Origin: Burkholderiaceae bacterium
GTDB lineage: Bacteria > Pseudomonadota > Gammaproteobacteria > Burkholderiales > Burkholderiaceae_C
Assembly: GCA_019745555.1 (NCBI GenBank)
Contig: JAIESX010000002.1
Location: forward strand, 62,001-126,000
DNA: 64,000 nucleotides
Direction of reading: 5' to 3'
The position numbers and the translations under genes were made by a program. This document shows positions 1 through 9,374 of this stretch, one piece after another; position 1 is the stretch's first letter, and each line of letters starts with the position of its first letter. Under the pieces are notes generated by a model. The model saw only the letters and a list, made by a program, of their open reading frames with translations, made no database searches and had not been told where the DNA came from.

Positions 1-618
1 TCCATGAGCTACATCATGGCGGTGCACGTGCCGATCGCCGGCATGGCCCTGCTGCCGCTGCTGCTGGGCTGGCCCATCGTGCTCTTCCCCATGCACATCG
101 CCCTGCTGGAGCTGGCCATCGATCCGGCCTGTGCCATGGTGTTCGAGAGCGAGCCGGCTGACGAGGATGTGATGCGCCAGCCGCCGCGCGACCCGGCCAC
201 TCCGCTGTTTGCCGGCAGCACGCTGGTGCAGGCCGTGCTCCAGGGCCTGGGGGTGCTGGCGGCGGTGCTGGGCACTTATCTCTGGGGGACTCAGCAGCTG
301 GACGAAGTGCAGGCGCGATCGCTGGCTTTCAGCACCCTGGTGCTGGGCAATCTGGCGCTGATCCTGTCCAACCGGGCCGGCGCCCGCGGCCTGTGGGCCG
401 CCTTGCGCGTGCGCAACCGCATGCTCTGGGTGGTGACGGCCTTCACGCTGGGGCTGCTGGCCCTGGCGCTCTACCTGCCGCCGCTGGCGGCCGTGCTGCG
501 CATGACGCCGCTGGGGCCGGACTTGCTGGGCGTGGCGCTGCTGGCGGCAGGGCTCTGCCTGCTGTGGTTCGAGGGGATCCGGCGGATGGCGCGGCGCCTG
601 GCCCGGGCGCGTGGCTGA
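1..618 (+). CDS. Cation-transporting P-type ATPase, C-terminal part (5' end outside window)
   Basis: The frame is open from the first base, so this is the last 205 codons of a longer gene. The segment is the C-terminal membrane domain of a P2-type (Ca2+/cation) ATPase. The stretch VLFPMHIALLELAIDPACA at about residues 28-46 is the typical membrane segment 6 region, and the rest forms about four hydrophobic helices ending in a short basic tail. The phosphorylation and nucleotide-binding domains lie upstream of the window, so the transported ion cannot be read here. The TGA stop directly abuts the stop of the opposing moeA gene in a TGATCA palindrome, leaving no intergenic DNA. Confidence 0.85.
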   Translation, partial: SMSYIMAVHVPIAGMALLPLLLGWPIVLFPMHIALLELAIDPACAMVFESEPADEDVMRQPPRDPATPLFAGSTLVQAVLQGLGVLAAVLGTYLWGTQQLDEVQARSLAFSTLVLGNLALILSNRAGARGLWAALRVRNRMLWVVTAFTLGLLALALYLPPLAAVLRMTPLGPDLLGVALLAAGLCLLWFEGIRRMARRLARARG

Positions 619-1896
619 TCAGATCACGCCGTCGAACATCATCACATCCACCTCGTCGCCGACGGCGACGTTGCCCTGGTGGTGATGCAGCACGATCAGG
701 CCATTGCCCTGGACCATGGAGCTCAGCACGCCGGAGCCCTGGTTGCCGGTGGTGCGGACCTCCAGCGTGCCGTCGGGCGCCGTGCTGACCCGTCCGCGCT
801 GGTACTCGGTCCGCCCCGGCTTCTTGCGCATGGGCTCCAGGCTGCGCGCGCGCAGCAGCGGCACGGGCGCGGCCTGGCAGCCCATCATCTTCAGCAGGGC
901 GGGGCGCACGAAGGCGAGGAAGGTCACCATCACGGCCACCGGGTTGCCGGGCAGGCCGAAGAGCACGCAGGGATGGGTGCCGCTGTTGATGCGCCCGACC
1001 GCCATGGGCCGGCCCGGGCGCATGGCGATGCGCCAGAAGGCCACATCGCCGAGCTGCTTCATCATGGTCTTGGTGTGGTCGGCCTCGCCCACGCTGACAC
1101 CGCCGCTGGTGATGATGGCGTCGGCCTCGGCGGCGGCGCGGCGGAAGGTGGCCTCGAGCTTCTGGGGCTCATCACCGACGACGCCATAGTCCAGCACCTC
1201 GATGCCCAGCCGCGTGAGCAGGCCGAAGACGGTGTAGCGGTTGCTGTCGTAGACCGCTCCTTCGCGCGGTGCCTCGCCCAGACTCAGGATCTCGTCGCCG
1301 GTGGAGAAATAGGCCACCTTGAGGCGGCGCCACACCTGCACCGTGGGGATGCCCAGGCTGGCCGCCAGGCCCAGCGCCGCCGGCGACAGGCGTGTGCCGG
1401 CGCGTAGCGCCGGCTGCCCCTGCATGACGTCCTCGCCCTTGAGGCGGCGGTTGTCGCCGGGCTGCAGCAGGCCCGCGGGTATGGTGATCTGCTCGCCGCT
1501 TTGCTGTACGAATTCCTGCGGCACCACGGTGTCCAGACCGGTGGGCATGATCGCGCCCGTCATGATACGCACGCACTGGCTGGGACCCACCTGGCCAGCC
1601 CAGGCCTTGCCGGCCAAGGCCGTGCCCACGGGCTGGAGCGTGAGCGGTGCGTCCGCGCGCAGCTGGGCGCCGGCGAAGGCGTAGCCATCCATGGCCGAGT
1701 TGTCGTGGGGTGGCACGCTGACCGGGGAAATCACATCCTGGGCCAGCACGCGGTCCAGGGCCTGGAAGAGCGGCAGGTCCTCGGTCTCGCGCACGGGCTC
1801 GACCAGGCGTGCGAGGAAGTCGTTGACCGCCTGGGCGCTCAATGCCTGCGGGTCATAGCCCTGCAGCTCGGCGGCGATCTGCTCGATGCTTTTCAT
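619..1896 (-). CDS. moeA: Molybdopterin molybdenumtransferase MoeA
   Basis: Final step of molybdenum cofactor synthesis: inserts molybdate into adenylylated molybdopterin in the cytoplasm. About 425 residues, the usual length. Recognisable family motifs are DNSAMDGYA near the N-terminus, FSTGDEIL in the MoCF domain, the ITSGGVSVGEADHT loop and GLPGNPVA. The ATG at 1896 was chosen because it gives the normal MKSIEQIA start and lies 4 bases after the mobA stop. The open frame continues upstream but only through mobA sequence. It is third in the operon moaA-mobA-moeA, so it is probably translationally coupled to mobA. Confidence 0.95.
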   Translation of the reverse strand: MKSIEQIAAELQGYDPQALSAQAVNDFLARLVEPVRETEDLPLFQALDRVLAQDVISPVSVPPHDNSAMDGYAFAGAQLRADAPLTLQPVGTALAGKAWAGQVGPSQCVRIMTGAIMPTGLDTVVPQEFVQQSGEQITIPAGLLQPGDNRRLKGEDVMQGQPALRAGTRLSPAALGLAASLGIPTVQVWRRLKVAYFSTGDEILSLGEAPREGAVYDSNRYTVFGLLTRLGIEVLDYGVVGDEPQKLEATFRRAAAEADAIITSGGVSVGEADHTKTMMKQLGDVAFWRIAMRPGRPMAVGRINSGTHPCVLFGLPGNPVAVMVTFLAFVRPALLKMMGCQAAPVPLLRARSLEPMRKKPGRTEYQRGRVSTAPDGTLEVRTTGNQGSGVLSSMVQGNGLIVLHHHQGNVAVGDEVDVMMFDGVI

Positions 1897-1900
1897 GCCC

Positions 1901-2524
1901 TCAGGAGTTTTCGAGTTGCTTGAGTTCGGCCAGGGTGTTGGCGTTGGCAAAGGCCAGCGGGTCGTCGCCGGCCTGGTCGAAGGGCACGACTACGGTGGAG
2001 TGCTGCGCCGTCCAGCCGTCGATCTTGCGGCCACCGCCTTGCGTGAACCGGGTCAGGCTCTCGAGCAGATCCACCTTGAGCAAACAGAACACAGGCTGGG
2101 TACGCACCTTGAGCTGGCCCTGTTCGTCGCGCTCGGGGCCGGCGGCCATGGCGATCTCGGCGCCTTCGCGCTCCAGGGCCGCGCCGAGGCGCGCCACGAG
2201 GTCCAACGGGAAGCGTGGGGTGTCGCAGGGCACGGTGACCAGATAAGGCGTCTCGCAGCGCTCCAGCCCGGTGAGGAAGCCGGCCAGCGGGCCGGCGTAG
2301 TCGGCCAGCACATCTGGCCAGACTTCGACCCCGAAGGACTCGTAGGCCGACAGGTTGCGGTTGGCGTTGATCATGACCGAGCCCACCTGCAGCTGCAGGC
2401 GCATGAGCGTGTGCAGGGCCAGGGGCATGCCGTTGAAGTTCTGCAGACCCTTGTCCACACCGCCCATGCGGCTGCCGCGGCCGCCGGCGAGGATGAGGCC
2501 GGTGATGTCTTGTGCTGGGATCAT
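1901..2524 (-). CDS. mobA: Molybdenum cofactor guanylyltransferase MobA
   Basis: Transfers GMP from GTP to Mo-molybdopterin to make the bis-MGD cofactor used by DMSO-reductase family enzymes such as nitrate reductases and formate dehydrogenases. The N-terminal nucleotide-binding signature [16 protein letters not shown] is intact, and the NxN/PCDTP region of the NTP-transferase fold follows. About 207 residues, normal for the family. The ATG at 2524 begins 2 bases after the moaA stop. A TTG at 2530 overlapping that stop is an alternative start. Its presence implies that the host makes guanylated molybdoenzymes, none of which are in this window. Confidence 0.94.
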   Translation of the reverse strand: MIPAQDITGLILAGGRGSRMGGVDKGLQNFNGMPLALHTLMRLQLQVGSVMINANRNLSAYESFGVEVWPDVLADYAGPLAGFLTGLERCETPYLVTVPCDTPRFPLDLVARLGAALEREGAEIAMAAGPERDEQGQLKVRTQPVFCLLKVDLLESLTRFTQGGGRKIDGWTAQHSTVVVPFDQAGDDPLAFANANTLAELKQLENS

Positions 2525-2526
2525 GT

Positions 2527-3678
2527 TCAACCGCCGATGTAGCTCATTTCAACGCGACGCTGCGGCGGCTGACCGAGTTCGGGCGGCTGCAGGCTGCGCA
2601 GTTCCGAATAGCGGTCGTCGCGCGCGCCCCAGATGTGGCCGATGGCCGACTCGATGTCGGCATCGCTGGCACCACCGCGAATCAACGTACGCAGATCGTG
2701 GCCCTGGGTCGCGAAGAGGCAGAGGTAGAGCCGGCCTTCGGTGGAGAGACGGGCGCGGTTGCAGTCGCCGCAGAAGGCATGCGTGACGCTGCTGATCACG
2801 CCGATTTCCCCGAGGGCCGGGTCGTGCCGGCCGTCGGGGCCCGCGTAGCCCCAGCGCTCGGCCGTTTCGCCCGGCGCACTGGGTTCGAGCTGCACCAGGG
2901 GCAGCTCGGCGTGGATCTTTTTGACCACGTCGGCCGAAGGCAGCACCTCGTCCATGCGCCAGCCGTTGGTGGCACCCACGTCCATGTATTCGATGAAGCG
3001 CAGGACCATGCCTGTGCCGCGGAAGTGGCGCGCCATGGGCAGGATCTCGTGCTCGTTGGTGCCGCGTTTGACCACCATATTGATCTTGACCGGCCCCAGT
3101 CCGGCCTCGCGCGCGGCGGCGATGCCTTCGAGCACGTCCTGCACGGGGAAGTCCACGTCGTTCATGCGCCGGAACACGGCATCGTCCAGGCCGTCCAGGC
3201 TCACGGTCACGCGCTGCAGGCCGGCGTCCTTGAGCGCGCGGGCCTTGCGGGCCAGCAGGGAGCCGTTGGTCGTCAGGGTGAGGTCCAGCGGCTCGCCATC
3301 CACGGTGCGCAGCGCGGCCAGCTGCTCGATCAGGATCTCGATGTTCTTGCGCAGCAGCGGCTCGCCGCCGGTCAGGCGGATCTTGCGCACGCCGTGGGCG
3401 GCAAAGAGCCGGGCCACGCGGGTGATCTCCTCGAAGCTCAGCAGCGCGCTGTGCGGCAGGTAGGCGTAGTCCTTGTCGAAGATCTCCTTGGGCATGCAGT
3501 AGCTGCAGCGGAAGTTGCAGCGGTCGGTCACGCTGATGCGCAGGTCGCGCAGCGGCCGGCCCAGGCGATCGGCGATCAGACCCGTGGCCGCGATGCGGGT
3601 GGCCGGGTCGAAGGCGGCCGCCGGTGCCTGCAGCGTGGGAATGCGCTGGTCAACGAGGGGGATGACGCGTTCTGACAT
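2527..3678 (-). CDS. moaA: GTP 3',8-cyclase MoaA (radical SAM)
   Basis: First step of molybdenum cofactor synthesis: a radical-SAM enzyme that, with MoaC, converts GTP to cyclic pyranopterin monophosphate. The radical SAM cluster motif CNFRCSYC (Cys54, Cys58, Cys61) is followed by the SAM-binding LTGGEPL. The second 4Fe-4S site is seen in [13 protein letters not shown] with a further Cys in LCLF. The protein ends in the GG tail required by the family. The ATG at 3678 gives 383 residues; the frame is open 36 codons further upstream, but those residues do not resemble MoaA. Divergent from the TonB receptor gene across a 160-base gap. Confidence 0.95.
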   Translation of the reverse strand: MSERVIPLVDQRIPTLQAPAAAFDPATRIAATGLIADRLGRPLRDLRISVTDRCNFRCSYCMPKEIFDKDYAYLPHSALLSFEEITRVARLFAAHGVRKIRLTGGEPLLRKNIEILIEQLAALRTVDGEPLDLTLTTNGSLLARKARALKDAGLQRVTVSLDGLDDAVFRRMNDVDFPVQDVLEGIAAAREAGLGPVKINMVVKRGTNEHEILPMARHFRGTGMVLRFIEYMDVGATNGWRMDEVLPSADVVKKIHAELPLVQLEPSAPGETAERWGYAGPDGRHDPALGEIGVISSVTHAFCGDCNRARLSTEGRLYLCLFATQGHDLRTLIRGGASDADIESAIGHIWGARDDRYSELRSLQPPELGQPPQRRVEMSYIGG

Positions 3679-3838
3679 ACCCTTATTGTGGCTCAGCCGG
3701 CAAGCCCCTGATGCCCCGGGGTGTCCAAACCGCGCGACAAGGGCGGGGATGGTGGTCCTCCCTGAGGAATCGGCTGTGCCGGGCAAGGCAGAATCAGGTC
3801 AGGGACCAGAAAAACGACCCAGCCCCCGGAACCTGTTC

Positions 3839-5773
3839 ATGAAACCCCGAATTCAATCGACTGTCCTGGCCGTATTCTGCGGTCTGGGCGCCGTGGCCAG
3901 CGCCCAGACCCCCGCCGTGAGCGAGAAAGACTACCTCGACGAGGTCCCGGTGGTCCTGTCGGTGTCGCGGCTGCCGCAGCGCCTGGATGAGACACCCGGC
4001 GCGGTGACCCTCATCGACCGCCAGATGATCCGCATGAGCGGCGCGCGCGATGTGGCCGATTTGCTGCGTCTGGTCCCCGGGTTCCGTGTCACCAATTCCT
4101 TCGAGAGCAACACACCCCAGGGCAGTTACCACACCACGCTCAGCGACTACTCCAACCACATCCAGGTCATGGTGGACGGGCGTTCGGTCTACTCCACCTA
4201 TCTGCAGGGCAGCACCGGTCCGGGTTTGCAGACCGTGGCGCTGGAAGATATCGAACGCATCGAGGTCTACCGTGGCTCCAATTCGGCGGCCTATGGCGCA
4301 CGCGCCTTTCTGGGCAGCATCAACATCGTCACCCGCGACCTGGCGGACACCCAGGGGGTGCTGGCCCATGTGGCGCGCGGGGGCAATGGCATCGAGGACC
4401 AGATGCTGCGTCTGGGCTGGGGTGACGAGCGGGCGCGTTTTCGCCTGAGTGCCGATGGTCGCAACGATAGCGGCCTGACCGGTGCCAGCGGGTCCAGCCG
4501 TGTGCAGCGAGTCAATCTACGCGCGGATCTGCGTGCGGGCCCGCAGGATGTGGTGGAACTGCGTACCGGACAGAGCCTGATCGACGCTGGCGTGGGATTC
4601 GCGGGGGATGACGAGAACAATGTGCGGACGCGCCGTATCGACACCAGCTTTGTACAACTGGACTGGCGCCGCAGCCTCGATGCCGACCAGGATCTGGCCT
4701 TTCAGGCCTCACACACGGTCGAGCACATCCGCGACGCCTTCGTCTACACCCCGGCGCCCAGTCTTCTGGTGGATTTCAGCGGGCAGTCGAGCAACTCCAA
4801 CCTGATGCTGCAGCACACGGTGCGTCTCAACCCGGCGCTGCGCCTGGTCTGGGGTGGCGAGCTGCGACGGGAATCGGTCGTCTCCCGGCCGCTTTACAAC
4901 ACCGATGCACGCTTCAACAACGACTTTGCCCGCCTGTTCACCAACGTCGAGTGGCGTCTGCATCCGGACCTGTTGCTGAACGCCGGCGCCCTGATGGAGG
5001 ACAGCAGCCAATCCGGCAGTCACATGTCGCCGCGTGTGATGCTCAACTGGCGGGTGGCCGAAGGTCATACCCTGCGCGGCGGCATGAGCCGCGCTTTCCG
5101 TCCCCCGAGCAACTACGAGAAATACGCCAACGTCCGCTACTTCATCGGGGGCGTGCTGGCTGATTCCACCGACGTGGCACGAGGTGGCATGCGCTCGGAA
5201 AAGGTGCTGGCGCGCGAACTGGGCTACCTGGCCGAGCTGCCCGAGCATCGCCTGAGCTTCGATCTGCGCCTGTTTGACGAGCATGTGACGGGTCTGGTGG
5301 GACGCGAGTCCTATGACCTGCCAGGCAGTGGCCGCGATAACAAGGCCTTCGATTTCGTGAACGACGAGGACTTCCGCATCCACGGGCACGAGTTCCAGCT
5401 GCGCTGGAAGCCCTGGGCCGGCGGGCAGCTTGTCTATGCCTATGCCCGTGTCGACAGCACCCAGTTCTACAACGCGACTTTCCAGGTCGGCCACTACGGC
5501 ACACAGGGATTGATGTGGATGCAACAGCTGCCTGCGGGGCTGGAATTCGGTCTGACCTATTCCGAGGCGGACGCCGGACGTTACCCGGGCTGGGATGCCG
5601 CCATGCCCGCGGTCCGGCGCACGGACCTGCGTCTGGCCAAGGCCTTGCGGGTGGCCGGCCGGCCGGCCGAGCTGGCGCTCGTCGGTCAGAACCTCGGCTC
5701 TCCCTACCCGGACTTCAGGCCCGAATTTCGCTATCCCCAGCGAGCCTTCGTTCAGCTCAAGGTGGAGCACTGA
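3839..5773 (+). CDS. TonB-dependent outer-membrane receptor
   Basis: A 644-residue outer-membrane receptor. Residues 1-22 form a signal peptide ending AVASA-Q. A plug domain follows (about 36-150), with LPQRLDETPGAVTLID, the DLLRLVPGF motif, VMVDGRSVY, and IERIEVYRGSNSAAYGARAF. A beta-barrel makes up the rest and ends in FVQLKVEH, so the last residue is not the usual aromatic. I see no clear TonB box or N-terminal signalling extension. Plug features resemble receptors for siderophores or cobalamin-like ligands, but the substrate cannot be assigned. The next two genes, a periplasmic binding protein and a hybrid kinase, are tightly packed behind it, suggesting ligand sensing as well as uptake. 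Confidence 0.88.
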   Translation: MKPRIQSTVLAVFCGLGAVASAQTPAVSEKDYLDEVPVVLSVSRLPQRLDETPGAVTLIDRQMIRMSGARDVADLLRLVPGFRVTNSFESNTPQGSYHTTLSDYSNHIQVMVDGRSVYSTYLQGSTGPGLQTVALEDIERIEVYRGSNSAAYGARAFLGSINIVTRDLADTQGVLAHVARGGNGIEDQMLRLGWGDERARFRLSADGRNDSGLTGASGSSRVQRVNLRADLRAGPQDVVELRTGQSLIDAGVGFAGDDENNVRTRRIDTSFVQLDWRRSLDADQDLAFQASHTVEHIRDAFVYTPAPSLLVDFSGQSSNSNLMLQHTVRLNPALRLVWGGELRRESVVSRPLYNTDARFNNDFARLFTNVEWRLHPDLLLNAGALMEDSSQSGSHMSPRVMLNWRVAEGHTLRGGMSRAFRPPSNYEKYANVRYFIGGVLADSTDVARGGMRSEKVLARELGYLAELPEHRLSFDLRLFDEHVTGLVGRESYDLPGSGRDNKAFDFVNDEDFRIHGHEFQLRWKPWAGGQLVYAYARVDSTQFYNATFQVGHYGTQGLMWMQQLPAGLEFGLTYSEADAGRYPGWDAAMPAVRRTDLRLAKALRVAGRPAELALVGQNLGSPYPDFRPEFRYPQRAFVQLKVEH

Positions 5774-5778
5774 GTCGC

Positions 5779-6684
5779 ATGCGCGTGTCGCCACTGTCTC
5801 TCTTCGTCCTGCTGGCTGCCCTGGCTATGGGAGCGCGGGCCAATGAGGTGCTGGTGGTCAGCAGCGAACGCAGCCCGGCCTACCAGGAGGCGGCGGACGC
5901 GGTGGTCGCCGAGCTCGCACGCCGTGAGGTCGTGCAGCTACAGCTGACGGAGTTGCCAGCCTACAGCGGCCCGGGCCCGCGTCTGTACGTGGCGCTGGGC
6001 ACCGAGGCCTGCAGCCAGCTGGCGCGCCGGGCCCTGACGGCGCCTGCACTGTGCACCTTGCTGCCACGCGCCAGTTTCGAGCGGGTGCTACGCGAGACCG
6101 GGCGGCGCGCTGGCGCTTCGTTTTCCGCGCTGTACCTGAACCAGCCGCCGGGCCGGCAGCTCGATCTGATCCGGCTGGCCCTGCCACAGGTGCGCCGCGT
6201 GGGCGTCCTCTGGGGGCCGGACTCGGTGCTCGGCGAAGCCGCGCTCGAAGCCGCCGCCCAGGCCCGCGGCCTGCGGGTGGTGGGCGTACCTGTGCGCCCC
6301 GACGAACCTGTCTACACCGGTCTGCGCAAGATCCTCGACGAGTCTGACGTGCTGCTGGCACTGGCCGATCCGCAGATCTACAACAGCAACAGCATCCAGA
6401 ACATTCTGCTGACGTCCATCCGCGCCCAGATCCCCATGCTGGCGTTTTCACCGGCCTATGTACGCGCCGGTGCCCTGATGGCGGTGTATTCGACGCCGCG
6501 CCAGATCGGACAACAGGCAGGTGCTCTGGCACGCGGTGCCTTGCAGGGCCAGCCCCTGGGTCCGCCGCAGTTTCCTCTGCAGTTCGACGTCAGCGTCAAC
6601 GAGCACGTGGCGCGCTCGCTGGGCCTGCGGCTGGATGCCGCGACTCTGGCGGAGCGTCTGCGCCGACTGGAGCGTGGCCCATGA
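5779..6684 (+). CDS. Periplasmic substrate-binding protein, ABC_sub_bind (TrpX-like) family
   Basis: A 301-residue secreted protein: the first 21 residues are a signal peptide (cleavage near GARA-NE). The remainder has the two-lobe fold of the ABC_sub_bind family: VLVVSSERSPAYQEA at the start, QLDLIRLALPQVRRVGVLWGP in the middle, and a hinge/second lobe with LLALADPQIYNSNSIQN. There is no ABC permease or ATPase gene nearby. It starts 5 bases after the TonB receptor stop, and its own stop overlaps the kinase start by 4 bases (ATGA). That arrangement suggests a periplasmic ligand-presenting partner of the kinase, as LuxP is for LuxQ. This role is inference from position; the ligand is unknown. 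Confidence 0.82.
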   Translation: MRVSPLSLFVLLAALAMGARANEVLVVSSERSPAYQEAADAVVAELARREVVQLQLTELPAYSGPGPRLYVALGTEACSQLARRALTAPALCTLLPRASFERVLRETGRRAGASFSALYLNQPPGRQLDLIRLALPQVRRVGVLWGPDSVLGEAALEAAAQARGLRVVGVPVRPDEPVYTGLRKILDESDVLLALADPQIYNSNSIQNILLTSIRAQIPMLAFSPAYVRAGALMAVYSTPRQIGQQAGALARGALQGQPLGPPQFPLQFDVSVNEHVARSLGLRLDAATLAERLRRLERGP

Positions 6685-8612
6685 GATTCCTCGACATCCG
6701 CGCGCGCATGCTGCTGGCGGCCCTGCTGCCCGTGACCCTGGTGGCCGTGCTGCTGTCTTCGGTCTTTCTGTCAGGGCGTTATGCCGATCTGGATGAGGCA
6801 CATCAGCAGCGCGCCCGTTCGCTGGTACGCCAGCTGGCCAGCGCCAGCGAGTACGGTCTTTTCTCGGCCAACACCAGCAGTCTGCAGTCGATCGCAGCCG
6901 GTGCCTTGCGGGAGTCGGATGTGCGATCGGTGCTCATCCTCGACGCCCAGGGCCAGACCCTGGCCGTGGCGGGCTGGACCGGGCAGGTGGTCTTGCCGGC
7001 CCTGGGTACGCAGGAGCAGCACTGGGTCGACGCTAGGACCGGCCACGACCTGCTGATTCAGCCCGTGAGTCCTTCCCAGCTGCAGCTCGACGATCTGTTC
7101 GAAGGGCGGGGCCGTGCAGACGTTGCGGATGTGCCCCCTCTGGGGCATGTGGTGATGGAGGTGTCGCGCGCCGGTGTGGTGTCGCGCAGCCAGGACATGC
7201 TGGCCATCGGCCTGGCCGTCACGCTCGGCGGGTTGTTGTTCGGCAGCGTGCTGGCGGTGCGCATCGGCCGTGGCGTGATACGACCCATCCTGCGCGTCTC
7301 GCGCATGATCGAGCGCATCGGTGCCGGCGAGCTCGGCGTGCGTGGCGAGGTCCGACCCGACGATCCCCTGCGTGATCTGCAGCAAGGCCTGAACCAGATG
7401 GCCGAGCATCTGCAGCAAGGGCGCGACGAGCTGGAGCGGCGCGTCGTGCTGGCTACGGCCGAGCTGCGCAGCAAGAAGGAGGAGGCCGAGACCGCCACGC
7501 GGGCCAAGTCGCGCTTTCTCGCCGCGGCCAGTCACGACCTGCGCCAGCCTATCCACGCCCTGGGCATGTTCGTGGCCCGTCTGGCCCAGCTGCCACATGA
7601 CCGTGAGACGCGGCATCTGATCGCCAACCTGGAAGCTTCGGTGCGCGCCATGCAGGATCTGCTGGACGCACTGCTGGACATCTCGCGCCTCGACGCCGAT
7701 GCGGTGCGCGTGCAGTTGCAGCCGGTGCCGCTGGCACCGCTGTTCGAGCAGTTGCGCGGTGCGTTGATGCCGGTGGCGACCGACAAGGGGCTGCGCCTGC
7801 GGGTGCGCGACAGTGCGCTGTGGGTGCAGAGCGATCCTACGCTGCTGCACCGCATCCTGCTCAATCTGGTGAGCAACGCCCTGCGCTACACCGGGCACGG
7901 TGGCGTGCTCGTCGGCTGCAGGCGCAGCCGCGGCGGCAGCCATCTTTGGCTTGAAGTCTGGGACACCGGCGTGGGCATTCCGGCCGAGCACCAGCAGGAC
8001 ATCTTTCGCGAGTTCTACCAGATCGGCAATCCCGAGCGCGACCGCAGCAAAGGCCTGGGTCTGGGGCTCAACATTGTCGACCGCACTGCGCGGCTGCTCG
8101 GGCACGAGCTCAAGCTCTGCTCCGTGCCAGGGCATGGCACCCGGTTCCGTCTCGAGCTGCCGCTGGCTCCCGCGGGTGACCTGCAGGCCTTGATGGCGGC
8201 GGAGCAGCCGCAGCAGCTTGTTGATGTGCGAGGCCTGCGCATCCTGGTCATCGAGGACGACCGGCAGTCGGCCCAGGCCTTGCGCGGCCTGCTGGACTCC
8301 TGGGGCTGCGTGGTGGCCGTGGTCGAGGGGCTGCAGGGCGCGCTGACGGTGGTGGACGGCGGCTTCGTGCCGGATCTGGTGCTCAGCGATTTCCGCCTGC
8401 GTGCGGGCGAAAGCGGCATGCAGACCCTGCAGACCCTGCGCACGCAGCTCGAGCGCCCCTTGCCGGCCTGTCTGATGAGCGGGGACACCGACCCGGAACT
8501 GATCCAGGCCTGTCGCGATGCGGGCCTGCCCTTGCTGCACAAGCCGGTGCGGCCAGCCAAGCTGCGTACCCTGATCCGTCGTCTGGCGCGGCCGCAACCC
8601 GCGCCGAGCTGA
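6681..8612 (+). CDS. Hybrid sensor histidine kinase with periplasmic sensor, HAMP and receiver domains
   Basis: A 643-residue inner-membrane kinase. TM1 is about residues 11-31, followed by a periplasmic sensor of about 140 residues with no family I recognise. TM2 is about 172-195, then HAMP to about 250 and a charged coiled-coil. The HisKA domain has the phosphorylatable His285 in SHDLRQPIHALG. The HATPase domain has an N box (LLNLVSNALRY), a G1 box (WDTGVGIP) and a G2 box (KGLGLGL). The C-terminal receiver (about 519-640) has acidic residues VIEDD, phosphoacceptor Asp570 in VLSDFRL, and the conserved Lys in LHKPV. Translationally coupled to the binding-protein gene. The natural output is likely the LuxR-type regulator encoded on the other strand 7 bases downstream, which is frameshifted here. 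Confidence 0.92.
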   Translation: MRFLDIRARMLLAALLPVTLVAVLLSSVFLSGRYADLDEAHQQRARSLVRQLASASEYGLFSANTSSLQSIAAGALRESDVRSVLILDAQGQTLAVAGWTGQVVLPALGTQEQHWVDARTGHDLLIQPVSPSQLQLDDLFEGRGRADVADVPPLGHVVMEVSRAGVVSRSQDMLAIGLAVTLGGLLFGSVLAVRIGRGVIRPILRVSRMIERIGAGELGVRGEVRPDDPLRDLQQGLNQMAEHLQQGRDELERRVVLATAELRSKKEEAETATRAKSRFLAAASHDLRQPIHALGMFVARLAQLPHDRETRHLIANLEASVRAMQDLLDALLDISRLDADAVRVQLQPVPLAPLFEQLRGALMPVATDKGLRLRVRDSALWVQSDPTLLHRILLNLVSNALRYTGHGGVLVGCRRSRGGSHLWLEVWDTGVGIPAEHQQDIFREFYQIGNPERDRSKGLGLGLNIVDRTARLLGHELKLCSVPGHGTRFRLELPLAPAGDLQALMAAEQPQQLVDVRGLRILVIEDDRQSAQALRGLLDSWGCVVAVVEGLQGALTVVDGGFVPDLVLSDFRLRAGESGMQTLQTLRTQLERPLPACLMSGDTDPELIQACRDAGLPLLHKPVRPAKLRTLIRRLARPQPAPS

Positions 8613-8619
8613 GCGGCGC

Positions 8620-9281
8620 TCAGGCGGCGCCGAGGTCGCCTGGTGTCAGGGGCTGCGCGCGTCCCGCGCCGGCATAACCATGGCGGCGGGCGACCAGTAC
8701 GGCCTGGGTGCGTGTGGTGACGCCAAAGCAGCGCAGGATGCTGCTCACATGGTTCTTCACCGTTTCCTCGGAAAGGAAGAGCATGCGCCCGATCTCCTTG
8801 TTGGTGTAGCCGTCGAGCAGCAGCTGCAGCACTTCCTCCTGGCGCGGTGTGAGCAGCGGCGTGGCGTCGGCAGGGCCCCCCTCGGATGAAAGTGGCGCCA
8901 GTGCGGGCATGTGCACGCCGCCGGCCAGTACCAGCCGCGTCACCGACAGCAGCTCGTCGCTCATGCCGGACTTGGTGAGAAAGGCCGCGGCGCCCTTGTT
9001 CATGACCTGCTGCATGATGCGCGGATTGACCGAGCCGGAGATCACGATGATGGGCAGGGCCGGGTGCTGGCGCGCGAAGATGTCCAGGGCCTCCAGACCG
9101 CTCATGTCGGGCAGGTGGTAGTCCAGCAGGACGAGGTCCAGATCGGGTTCTGCGCGGCGTAATCGAAGGCCCGGGCGCAGGAGCCGGCCTCGAACACCTC
9201 GACATCCTCCTCCAGCCCGCGCAGCACCTGACGCAGTCCTTCGCGAATCAGAGCGTGATCATCAACGACAAGTATCTTCAA
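8620..9281 (-). pseudogene. NarL/LuxR-family response regulator, broken by a -1 frameshift near 9144
   Basis: Two adjoining reading frames together encode one complete NarL-type regulator. The upstream frame gives LKILVVDDHALIREGL through FDYAAQNP, then goes out of frame and stops at 9102. The downstream frame, read back past its first ATG, gives DLDLVLLDYHLPDMSGLEAL, then the receiver Lys in FLTKSG and a C-terminal GerE helix-turn-helix (LTPRQEEVLQLLLDG, EETVKNHVSSI). Adding one G after AACCCG at about 9144 on the coding strand restores a continuous protein of about 220 residues, so a single base is missing just before the phosphoacceptor Asp. The start is uncertain: a TTG at 9281 or a GTG at 9326. 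It is the probable partner of the adjacent hybrid kinase. Either a recent inactivating mutation or a sequencing error. Confidence 0.85.
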
Positions 9282-9324
9282 GCGGGTATCCGTGCGGGGC
9301 TGACTGCCGCATGGTAGCGCATGC

Positions 9325-9348
9325 ACAAACGCCCCCGTTCGGGGGCGT
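9325..9348 (-). terminator. Intrinsic terminator of the hypothetical gene at 9375-9890
   Basis: Stem ACGCCCCCG / CGGGGGCGT with a two-base loop, followed on the reverse strand by TTTGT. It lies between the stop of the hypothetical gene and the start of the response regulator gene, so the two are separate transcription units. Confidence 0.7.
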
Positions 9349-9374
9349 CCTGCCGGACTGCGTGGCCGACCGTT

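Noticed and set aside
3679-3838. Possible riboswitch (molybdenum cofactor or cobalamin type) in the moaA / TonB receptor gap.
   Set aside because: I found no conserved cobalamin box (GCCACTG-type) and no recognisable Moco motif arrangement by eye. A covariance-model search could still decide.
5779-6684. The binding protein as part of an ordinary ABC importer.
   Set aside because: No permease or ATPase gene lies on either strand within several kilobases; the neighbours are a TonB receptor and a kinase.
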